Part shown: one piece after another, positions 16,864-21,952 of the stretch
How positions within the stretch are numbered: the first letter of the stretch is position 1
Layout of the letters: each line of letters starts with the position of its first letter
Virus record (IMG/VR): IMGVR_UViG_3300034082_000085
Coordinates: 1 to 35,488 of that record
Reading direction: 5' to 3' (one strand)
DNA: 35,488 nt
From: a virus
Made by a program: the position numbers and the translations under genes
The notes under the pieces: model-generated
The model's database searches: none
What the model was told of the DNA's origin: nothing
Seen by the model: the letters and a program-made list of their open reading frames with translations, nothing else

Positions 16864-17063
16864 GAGTTCACCATATCGTTAATTGCTTCTTGGATTTGGT
16901 CAAAGATTGGGCTGTTACCAACCATCTCATAAATGCTAATACCACCTACTTCTAAGTCCTCAATCTCAACATAATTGCCCATAATGCCCACATCAGGTTC
17001 AGCAGAACATTCTGTGCCATATACATCAATAGGCGTATCGCCAATCGTTACAGTACCAATCAT
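16860..17063 (-). CDS. Small acidic protein, micro-operon gene 2
   Basis: The protein has 67 residues. The start at 17063 is chosen because GGGGGAATATC precedes it and it overlaps the upstream stop as ATGA; a longer frame begins at 17084 without a site. It is acidic and beta-rich (MIGTVTIGDTPIDVYG, NYVEIEDLEVGGISIYEM), with a short final helix (IFDQIQEAINDMV). No family is recognised. It is the only soluble product of the micro-operon and could bind one of its membrane partners. Confidence 0.7.
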   Translation of the reverse strand: MIGTVTIGDTPIDVYGTECSAEPDVGIMGNYVEIEDLEVGGISIYEMVGNSPIFDQIQEAINDMVNS

Positions 17064-17152
17064 GATATTCCCCCAGTTCTCCACACATAAACAATAGCAG
17101 GTATGCCAAATGCCAACACACCTGCAACCATACCTAATAAAAAGTCTTTCAT
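17060..17152 (-). CDS. Tiny membrane protein (30 aa), micro-operon gene 1
   Basis: The protein has 30 residues, with GGGGGATTT before the ATG. One membrane segment (DFLLGMVAGVLAFGIPAIVYV) is followed by WRTGGIS. The stop overlaps the next start by ATGA. A TTGCAC-N17-TAATAT promoter lies 29 bases upstream. A promoter, ribosome site and coupled stop together make a real gene likely despite its size. Confidence 0.65.
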   Translation of the reverse strand: MKDFLLGMVAGVLAFGIPAIVYVWRTGGIS

Positions 17153-17180
17153 AAATCCCCCTTAGTTAAACAACGATTAA

Positions 17181-17209
17181 ATATTAAGCCAACTTAACTA
17201 TTTGTGCAA
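17181..17209 (-). promoter_or_regulatory. Sigma70-type promoter with TTAAG palindrome operator, for the micro-operon
   Basis: Read leftward, TTGCAC (17209-17204), a 17-base spacer and TAATAT (17186-17181) form a near-consensus promoter. The perfect palindrome TTAAGCCAACTTAA (17184-17197) covers the downstream spacer and part of the -10. The same arrangement and much of the same spacer occur at 19251-19279. A protein bound there would block RNA polymerase. The nearby Cro/YdaS-like protein is the candidate. Confidence 0.75.
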
Positions 17210-17222
17210 GAATTATTTAATA

Positions 17223-17388
17223 TGTGGCTAAAAAGCAACAGGGCAGATTTGGTAGCTGTTTCATGTAACGCAGAAAGCCACAAAATTCGTTACTTGCTAC
17301 ATCCTCTTGCGATGGCTTAACGCCCTGCGAAAAGGTGGGGTGGCCCTCAGTGTGAAGGAGATTGTGGCAGGGGGATTGCCGCCACCCC
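17223..17388. ncRNA. Candidate structured RNA with possible pseudoknot and switch
   Basis: No convincing gene fills this gap. Complementary pairs are dense: CAGGGC 17239-17244 with GCCCTG 17322-17327; GTAGC 17252-17256 with GCTAC 17296-17300; GTAACG 17265-17270 with CGTTAC 17288-17293. AAGCCA 17275-17280 with TGGCTT 17313-17318 would make a pseudoknot. The last segment could instead pair with TGTGGCT at 17223-17229. A second domain has GGGGTGGC 17337-17344 with GCCACCCC 17381-17388 and an inner hairpin GGCA/TGCC with GGGGGAT in its loop. On the minus strand the same hairpin could also end the exonuclease operon. Transcription and strand are unknown. Confidence 0.45.
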
Positions 17389-17395
17389 GTAATCA

Positions 17396-18139
17396 TTATA
17401 GTTTGTTTTTAGCCCTATAAAACGCTAATAAATGGGTAAAACATTCCCACCCAATTCTCAGGTCATCTTCAGGTATCTCTACTAGTTTAGCCTTATTTTG
17501 TAGGGCGTTGACATAAACAATGGCACACCGAGCTTTGGGCATCTCAAACCCCATTCGGTAGGCTGATAACTGCATTTGGTGGTCAAAGAAGTAATCGAGC
17601 TTGTCTAGGTCTTTCTCAGTCGTTTTAAAGTCAACCACAAAGCCTGACTTGGCAACTAGGTCGCATTTACCGCCAAATCCACCATAAGCAAAGGACTTCT
17701 CAGAAATCCATAGCTGTGAGCCAAAATGCTCGTTTATGGCATTTTCTACGGCTCGGACATAAGGTGGTAGCTCAGGTATATAAATGCCCTCGTAGAAGGC
17801 TTCTATGACCCCATGTATCTGAGTGCCACGCTCTGCTGCCGATTTAGCGGTTTCCTTGCTATCAGCAACAACCCGACTTAGCCAATCTTCCTCAGATTCA
17901 CCCTCTAAGCGAGGTAATGTAAGAGCGGACAATATGGCTTGTTGTTGTTTCCATACATCCAATGCGGGTTTTGACGCACAACCAATAATTGTGGTAACTG
18001 AGGGCAGTAAGCCATGTTCTCTTGCGTCTTTGACAGTTGAGTTTCTTTCTTTCCCGTTCTTGCCAACGATGCGATAGGCTGGACTGCCATCGGGTAAGTA
18101 CCAATGACCGCTCTCACTTGTATTCTCTTTCACTAACAT
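17396..18139 (-). CDS. PD-(D/E)XK exonuclease, RecB/Cas4-like phage family
   Basis: The protein has 247 residues; GGGGGAATT precedes the ATG. The N-part has LPSVTTIIG, a typical opening of this phage nuclease family, then GTQIHGVIEAF (H109) and an active site with E147, GKCDLVAK (D160) and VVDFKTTEK (D170, K172), followed by HQMQLSAYRMG. These match the RecB-type PD-(D/E)XK core with the Q-motif helix. With the SSB-like protein it probably makes a recombination or end-processing pair, as in lambda-Exo-type systems. No single-strand annealing protein is recognised beside it. It is the last gene of the leftward operon. Confidence 0.85.
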   Translation of the reverse strand: MLVKENTSESGHWYLPDGSPAYRIVGKNGKERNSTVKDAREHGLLPSVTTIIGCASKPALDVWKQQQAILSALTLPRLEGESEEDWLSRVVADSKETAKSAAERGTQIHGVIEAFYEGIYIPELPPYVRAVENAINEHFGSQLWISEKSFAYGGFGGKCDLVAKSGFVVDFKTTEKDLDKLDYFFDHQMQLSAYRMGFEMPKARCAIVYVNALQNKAKLVEIPEDDLRIGWECFTHLLAFYRAKNKL

Positions 18140-18157
18140 AATTCCCCCTGTTAAACA

Positions 18158-18355
18158 TTACATTAACTGTAGTATTGCCGTTCTATCTTCTAGGTTTTTA
18201 ACCCTGTCGGCACAAGCCTGAACCACAGTCTTAATGACAGTTTCCAAGTCATCTTGAGCAAACCCGATGATGGGTACTTCTTCATCGTAGCCCCGTTCTT
18301 GAAAGGTCTTGACTGTATATTTTTGGTCAATAAAGTCTTTAATCATGTGGTTCAT
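18158..18355 (-). CDS. Small hypothetical protein of the recombination operon
   Basis: The protein has 65 residues, with a good AGGAG at six bases before the ATG. It is charged and helical (MIKDFIDQKYTVKTFQERGY, then DDLETVIKTVVQACADRV). No family is recognised. It lies between the SSB-like and nuclease genes and so is probably co-transcribed with them. It could modulate the nuclease, which is a guess from position. Confidence 0.65.
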   Translation of the reverse strand: MNHMIKDFIDQKYTVKTFQERGYDEEVPIIGFAQDDLETVIKTVVQACADRVKNLEDRTAILQLM

Positions 18356-18379
18356 AGCTCGCTCCTAAAGGTTACCCCC

Positions 18380-19003
18380 TCAAAACGGGACGGAATCGTC
18401 CTCTATTGCTGCGTCTTGCAACTGCTTATTTACATCAGGTTTATTAAAAGTATTGCGGTACTCGGCTGACAGCATGATTTGGTCTTTTAGACCTTGCGAT
18501 AAGCTGTCAAAAACTTCTTGGTCAAACTTCTGCAAGTCAAACAATATGCAAGGGTTTACGCCCTGTGGTACACCCGCTTTTTGTACGATTGCAGGAACTG
18601 GCGTAATAGCCACCGCATCAGCGTAGGTATTGCCGTTATTAGCGGTTCTATGCTGAACAGTAACCATGCACCATTTATCTAACAAATTGCGTAAGTCAAA
18701 GCCACGCAACTCATCATCGGTAAATGATTTGCCACGCCAAGATTCCAAGTCTTTCCGTAACGAAGCCTTATCGCCTAGCGACAGCGTGTAGTTGCGTGTT
18801 TGGATAAGGGGTTTGCCCTCAATCTTTAAATCATCGCCATGAAGCTCCCAAAAGAATTTCACTTTGCGTAGCATCTTGACTTGACCCATGTACTCGGACT
18901 TCTGTGTACCTAAGTCAATAATTCGGTATAAACGAGCTAGGTGCGACCCTACTGGGGCTACCTTAAACTCTTTCTTTTCTGTAGTTGTGCCTGTCACAAT
19001 CAT
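18380..19003 (-). CDS. Single-stranded DNA-binding protein, phage type
   Basis: The protein has 207 residues. The first 150 residues alternate strands in a way consistent with an OB fold (HLARLYRIIDLGTQKSEY, VKFFWELHGDDL, WCMVTVQHRTANNGNTYAD). The C-terminus is QDAAIEDDSVPF, the acidic tail with final Phe that SSB-type proteins use to bind partners. Proteins of this type occur beside RecB-like nucleases in many phages. GGGGGGAAACA precedes the start, and the start overlaps the previous gene's stop. It would coat single strands during replication and recombination. Confidence 0.8.
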   Translation of the reverse strand: MIVTGTTTEKKEFKVAPVGSHLARLYRIIDLGTQKSEYMGQVKMLRKVKFFWELHGDDLKIEGKPLIQTRNYTLSLGDKASLRKDLESWRGKSFTDDELRGFDLRNLLDKWCMVTVQHRTANNGNTYADAVAITPVPAIVQKAGVPQGVNPCILFDLQKFDQEVFDSLSQGLKDQIMLSAEYRNTFNKPDVNKQLQDAAIEDDSVPF

Positions 19004-19212
19004 TGTTTCCCCCCAAAAATATTAGAAAAATCATCCACAATAGCAGTCAATAATGGATTAACCCTACGCTTGTTAGGGAGTCCACAATGAAACCTGATTA
19101 GGTCTATCTCTGCCAAAGTCAACATATCGCCATCCTCTGCCTTGTCTAAAGCTATTTCAAGGCGTTCTTGGTCTTGCAACTGTTCGTTATGTAATTCCTG
19201 TAAGTCATCCAT
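19000..19212 (-). CDS. Small helical protein, first gene of the recombination operon
   Basis: The protein has 70 residues. GGAG lies seven bases before the ATG at 19212; in-frame starts further upstream have worse spacing. It is Glu/Asp/Leu-rich and helical (LHNEQLQDQERLEIALDKA) with a more basic second half (CGLPNKRRVNPLLTAIV). No family is recognised. Being the first gene behind the operator-controlled promoter, it is an early product. Confidence 0.65.
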   Translation of the reverse strand: MDDLQELHNEQLQDQERLEIALDKAEDGDMLTLAEIDLIRFHCGLPNKRRVNPLLTAIVDDFSNIFGGKQ

Positions 19213-19250
19213 AATCATCTCCAAAAGTAAACAGCTTATGCTGTACCACC

Positions 19251-19279
19251 ATATTAAGGCAATTTAAGCGTTTGTGCAA
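19251..19279 (-). promoter_or_regulatory. Sigma70-type promoter with TTAAG-type operator, for the recombination operon
   Basis: Read leftward, TTGCAC (19279-19274), a 17-base spacer and TAATAT (19256-19251) give a near-consensus promoter. An imperfect palindrome TTAAGGCAATTTAA (19254-19267) covers spacer and -10. It matches the micro-operon promoter in -35, -10, spacing and most palindrome positions. It is divergent from the Cro-like gene at 19332, an arrangement usual for an autoregulated phage switch. Confidence 0.78.
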
Positions 19280-19331
19280 ATTTATTTGTAAGTGTTGGAT
19301 AAATGTGACTATTTAATGTTAAGATAATTGA

Positions 19332-19568
19332 ATGAAGAAAAAAGTGTTTACCGATAGCCAAATTATCGAGTTACTGGGTGGGCCTACCAAAATAGCCAAA
19401 ATCTGCAAAATTAGCGTACCTGCTGTAAGTATGTGGAAAAACTCAGGGATTCCTGCCGATAAAATGGTTTATTTGGGGGCTTTGTTAGAACAAGAATCCA
19501 AAGGTTTAGTAAGCCGTAAAGACTTATTTCCTGACTCATACCAGTTGATATGGCCTGAGCTACGATGA
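19332..19568 (+). CDS. Cro/YdaS-like helix-turn-helix regulator
   Basis: The protein has 78 residues. The N-terminus MKKKVFTDSQIIELLGG, then PTKIAKICKISVPAVSMW and SGIPADKMVYL, has the pattern of the YdaS/Cro family: helix-turn-helix at about 18-38 followed by a GIP turn. Such proteins are Cro-like repressors or antitoxin-type regulators in prophages and phages. The gene diverges from the recombination operon and lies 65 bases from that operator. No ribosome site is visible before the ATG, so it may be leaderless or weakly translated. No CI-like partner with a peptidase domain is present in the genome. Confidence 0.85.
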   Translation: MKKKVFTDSQIIELLGGPTKIAKICKISVPAVSMWKNSGIPADKMVYLGALLEQESKGLVSRKDLFPDSYQLIWPELR

Positions 19569-20284
19569 GAACAGTTTGCTGGTTTTCTTGCGGTGCTGCT
19601 AGTGCCGTAGCTACAAAAATAGCCCTAAAAGAAGCTACAGGCGAAGTAGTTATAGCTTACACAGAAGTTAAAGAAGAACACCCTGATAACAAGCGATTCT
19701 TAGCCGAGTGCGAGGAATGGTTTGGGCAAAAGATTGAAATTCTTGGGAATGACTTTTACGACAGGTCAATCTATCGGGTATTTGAAAAGAACTACATCCG
19801 TACCCCCAAAGGTGCTCCATGCACTAGAGCCTTAAAAAAGCAGATTCGGGAGCGTTTTGAGAAGCCTACAGACAGACAAGTATTTGGGTACACCGCAGAA
19901 GAACAAGCCCGATTAGACCGATTTATAGACGCTAATGCCGATGTCAACATATGGACACCCCTTATAGATAAAGGCTTAGGTAAGGAAGATTGCCTTGCTA
20001 TCCTTAAAAACGCCAATATTGAACTTCCAGCTATGTACAAGCTTGGCTATCACAATAACAACTGTATTGGGTGCGTTAAGGGTGGTATGGGCTACTGGAA
20101 CAAGATAAAAGTGGACTTTCCTGAGCATTTTGACCGCATGGCAAAGCTCGAAAGATTTAAAAAGCAGACCATATTTAAAGACCGCTACCTTGATGAATTA
20201 AAGCCCACAGATGGAAACTATCCCCAAGAACCCAATATTGAGTGTTCTATTTTCTGTCAGATGGTTGAGCAAGATTTGAAATAG
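19565..20284 (+). CDS. PAPS-reductase-like PP-loop ATP pyrophosphatase family protein
   Basis: The protein has 239 residues; the start overlaps the regulator stop as ATGA. The N-terminal loop WFSCGAASAVATK contains the SxGxxS PP-loop (S8, G10, S13) that binds ATP or adenylyl groups. A Cys pair lies in NNNCIGCVKGGMGYWNKI around residues 166-180, and further Cys occur at about 101 and 231. Phage proteins of this family are annotated as phosphoadenosine phosphosulfate reductases but often lack the canonical ECGIH tail. Roles suggested for relatives include thiolation or other nucleic-acid modification. The true substrate is unknown. It is followed by the structured non-coding region. Confidence 0.82.
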   Translation: MRTVCWFSCGAASAVATKIALKEATGEVVIAYTEVKEEHPDNKRFLAECEEWFGQKIEILGNDFYDRSIYRVFEKNYIRTPKGAPCTRALKKQIRERFEKPTDRQVFGYTAEEQARLDRFIDANADVNIWTPLIDKGLGKEDCLAILKNANIELPAMYKLGYHNNNCIGCVKGGMGYWNKIKVDFPEHFDRMAKLERFKKQTIFKDRYLDELKPTDGNYPQEPNIECSIFCQMVEQDLK

Positions 20285-20297
20285 CGTTATACTGTAT

Positions 20298-20437
20298 GGG
20301 CAGAGTGATGTCTGTCTAGTAAGTAGCTCTATACACAAGACCCTTTTGGGTTGTTCTGAGTGTTTAGTAAATGAATAGAGCCATTTATTAAGCAACATCA
20401 CCTTAGAGCAACCCAAAGGGGTTTTTCTATTTCTGCC
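20298..20437 (+). terminator. Terminator region with two mutually exclusive folds (possible attenuator)
   Basis: An 18-base arm at 20340-20357 pairs with 20405-20422 using two G-U pairs, and TTTTCTATTT follows: a strong intrinsic terminator, with TTAGTAAATG (20364-20373) and CATTTATTAA (20382-20391) pairing inside. A competing fold uses GTGATGT 20305-20311 with ACATCAC 20395-20401, GCTCTAT 20326-20332 with ATAGAGC 20375-20381, and two small ACCC/GGGT hairpins. The sets cannot form together. A seven-codon ATG frame (20296-20319) sits at the front. Termination after the PAPS-like gene is well supported; switching is inference. Confidence 0.7.
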
Positions 20438-20607
20438 ACCCGAAACGACAGGGTGTTAGAAAAAGTCGGGGATGGGCTAGAGGCCGATGGAGATTCAGCA
20501 TCGGAGCGAGGGTCGACACCTGCGATAGCCGCCAAGATACTGGGTCAAGCCAGCTTGGGTAGAGTCGTTACTCGATACATCTCTTGACAGTATCGCCACT
20601 TGTGGCG
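20437..20607 (+). ncRNA. Candidate structured non-coding RNA
   Basis: The segment is GC-rich (about 54% by hand count over 20441-20620, against about 23% in the next 120 bases). It is packed with complementary arms: CACCC 20437-20441 with GGGTG 20451-20455; GGCTA 20475-20479 with TAGCC 20526-20530, enclosing CCGATG 20484-20489 with CATCGG 20499-20504; and GATACTG 20536-20542 with CAGTATC 20588-20594, enclosing CAAG/CTTG and GAGT-CGTT-ACTC hairpins. CGCCAC 20594-20599 with GTGGCG 20602-20607 follows. A 44-codon GTG frame (20453-20587) crosses it but has no ribosome site. Together with the previous entry this fills most of the 520-base gap. No known RNA family is recognised; the strand is assumed. 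Confidence 0.5.
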
Positions 20608-20640
20608 TTGGTCGTTCTATGGGAAAAGAGCTTGCAAGTA

Positions 20641-20768
20641 AATGGTTCTTTAATACAAAAAGTTATATGTAAATTATATATACCAACATAATGTAACTTA
20701 TAGGTTACTTTATAGGCGTTAATGTAATACTTATGAGTTATAAGGGTTTATACCTATATACCTTATTA
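20641..20768. other. AT-rich intergenic segment (promoter region, possible unwinding element)
   Basis: This stretch is very AT-rich and carries small inverted repeats such as GTAAC-N6-GTTAC around 20692-20707 and TATAGG/CCTATA. It lies between the structured RNA and the operator at 20769. It probably contains the promoter of the genes from 20806, though no clean -35 is seen; TATATA near 20755 is a possible -10. An origin of replication is also conceivable, as AT-rich elements close to early genes often serve this purpose, but no iterons were found. Confidence 0.35.
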
Positions 20769-20782
20769 TTAAGTAAACTTAA
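20769..20782. promoter_or_regulatory. Third TTAAG-N4-CTTAA palindrome (predicted operator)
   Basis: TTAAGTAAACTTAA is a perfect palindrome in its five-base arms with a four-base centre, the same as at 17184-17197. It lies 24 bases before the start at 20806 and just downstream of TATATA/TTATTA, where a repressor would block initiation. It extends the predicted regulon to the rightward early genes. Confidence 0.6.
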
Positions 20783-20805
20783 CCTACAGTCTTTAAGGGG
20801 GAATA

Positions 20806-21069
20806 ATGAAACTACTAATCACCGCATTAATCACCGCAACACCTGTAATGGCTCAAACTTATGTGGTTACAAATCCACAGGGAAATGTTTCTTATTATGT
20901 ACAAAAACAAGGTAATCAGGTTCAAATAGTAAACAATCAGGGGGTGGTGCAAAACGCCACAATTTACTCAAATCAGGTCGTTACACCGCAAGGTTATGCT
21001 ATTGGTACGCCTAGCTATACAGTACCTATGAGTCCACCAAGCCCACCTAGCCCAAGGGTTTTACAATGA
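20806..21069 (+). CDS. Small secreted/periplasmic protein with signal peptide
   Basis: The protein has 87 residues; AAGGGGGAATA precedes the ATG. Residues 1-16 (MKLLITALITATPVMA) are a Sec signal peptide with a cleavage site after AxA-like VMA, and QT begins the mature chain. The mature part has repeats of Asn/Gln/Val (VTNPQGNVSYYVQKQGNQ) and a Pro/Ser-rich C-terminus. No family is recognised beyond similar small exported proteins in phage early regions. An early exported product could alter the envelope, for example superinfection exclusion, which is inference. The stop overlaps the next start by ATGA. Confidence 0.75.
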   Translation: MKLLITALITATPVMAQTYVVTNPQGNVSYYVQKQGNQVQIVNNQGVVQNATIYSNQVVTPQGYAIGTPSYTVPMSPPSPPSPRVLQ

Positions 21070-21254
21070 CTACATTTACAACTGAGGACAGACTTAATGC
21101 GTATAGTCATTACAAGATTTATGACGAAAATGGCGAATTAATGCGTACAGTAAAGACTAAGCATGAAGCCGAGCATTTAATTAAAACTTATACCGATTGG
21201 ACTTACCAGTTTGTTAAAGCTGATAAACCTAAATTTGAGGATGCACCATTTTGA
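21066..21254 (+). CDS. Small early protein of unknown function
   Basis: The protein has 62 residues, ATGA-coupled to the exported protein. It contains HYKIYDENGELMRTVKTKHE followed by AEHLIKTYTDWTYQFVK. The pattern of a strand, ENG turn, strand and a KxEAE helix resembles a small family I recall in phage early regions, loosely like SPOR-type folds. No catalytic residues are apparent. The last bases overlap a TTG start of the next gene. Confidence 0.65.
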   Translation: MTTFTTEDRLNAYSHYKIYDENGELMRTVKTKHEAEHLIKTYTDWTYQFVKADKPKFEDAPF

Positions 21255-21397
21255 GTTCTTGGTTAATTATTGTGACGGGTCTTATTTATGCCTATATAGG
21301 TATAGAACAAGGCTTTAAAGGTAATACAGCTATGGCAGTTGTATATAGCGGTTATGCTTTTAGTAATGTTGGACTTTATATACTTGCAACAAAATAG
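21251..21397 (+). CDS. Small two-segment membrane protein (48 aa)
   Basis: The protein has 48 residues from a TTG start that overlaps the previous stop as TTGA. Two hydrophobic segments (SWLIIVTGLIYAYIGI and AMAVVYSGYAFSNVGLYIL) flank EQGFKGNT. I recall the EQGFKGN...GYAFSNVGL pattern in small membrane proteins of several phages. Its position right after an exported protein suggests an envelope-targeted early cluster. The function is unknown. Confidence 0.7.
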   Translation: MSSWLIIVTGLIYAYIGIEQGFKGNTAMAVVYSGYAFSNVGLYILATK

Positions 21398-21405
21398 GGG
21401 GATGT

Positions 21406-21780
21406 GTGGATTTTGAAAAGTTTTGGATAAATTGGCCCAAAAAGGTCGCAAAGAAAAAAGCTGAAATTGCTTGGAAAAGATTGACTGACCTTGAACAGCG
21501 TGAAGCCTTAGAAGCCTTGCCTAAACACCTTAGACATTGGCAACTTAAACGCACCGAAATAGACTATATTCCATACCCTGCCAGTTGGATAAACGCTGCA
21601 CGATGGGAAGATGTTTTAGACATGACCCCCGCCAAAGAAAAGGTGGACAGGTCGTGGATGTTTAGCCAACAAGGTATTGAGAACAAAGCTCGTGAACTAG
21701 GAATACTTGGTAACGGATACGATAGCTACGAAACCTTAAAAAAGAAATGTATGATGCGAATGGGTATGGAGATTGATTGA
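21406..21780 (+). CDS. Replication-associated protein with DnaT/phage-O C-terminal-like domain
   Basis: The protein has 124 residues from a GTG preceded by AGGGGGAT. It starts DFEKFWINWPKKVAKKKAE, continues AWKRLTDLEQREALEALPKH and has YIPYPASWINAARWEDVL. This FW..WP+K...W..L and P.P.+W+N..RWED pattern is the C-terminal element of many phage replication initiators and helicase-loader-like proteins. Here it stands alone without the usual N-terminal winged-helix domain. It may load or recruit the host helicase, because no phage helicase or polymerase is present. The call rests on motif recall. Confidence 0.75.
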   Translation: MDFEKFWINWPKKVAKKKAEIAWKRLTDLEQREALEALPKHLRHWQLKRTEIDYIPYPASWINAARWEDVLDMTPAKEKVDRSWMFSQQGIENKARELGILGNGYDSYETLKKKCMMRMGMEID

Positions 21781-21952
21781 ACACCAATACAAATGTGCAG
21801 TACGGCAGTTATGCAAATGGCGTAGTCAATGGGGGTTAGCAAAGTTTAGAGAATACCTATCAAAATACCAAATTGATAGTAATTTACTTAAAGGCTACGC
21901 TGACCAATATAGTAAAAAAAACAGAGGTAATTGGGGGGAATGGATTGAATGA
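21773..21952 (+). CDS. Small conserved-type phage protein (59 aa), TTG start
   Basis: The likely start is TTG at 21773, overlapping the previous stop by eight bases; no ATG or GTG is available in this frame. The chain begins LIEHQYKCAVRQLCKWRSQW and ends KKNRGNWGEWIE. The H-Y-C-VR opening and the NRG-WG-W ending match a small phage family I recall near methylase genes. The function is unknown. The stop at 21950-21952 lies inside the starts of two other reading frames, so all three frames are used around 21945-21952. Confidence 0.65.
   Translation: MIEHQYKCAVRQLCKWRSQWGLAKFREYLSKYQIDSNLLKGYADQYSKKNRGNWGEWIE

Noticed and set aside
17222-17320. 32-codon ATG frame in the structured gap
   Set aside because: No ribosome site, no overlap with neighbours, and complementary stems cover most of it.
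19225-19331. Search for an integrase, CI-type repressor or attachment site near the Cro-like gene
   Set aside because: None is visible here or elsewhere in the window. The regulator alone does not show that the phage is temperate.
20453-20587. 44-codon GTG frame across the stem-rich block
   Set aside because: No ribosome site or ATG, and it lies directly after a terminator. Stem pairing explains the sequence at least as well, so it is kept only as the rival hypothesis.
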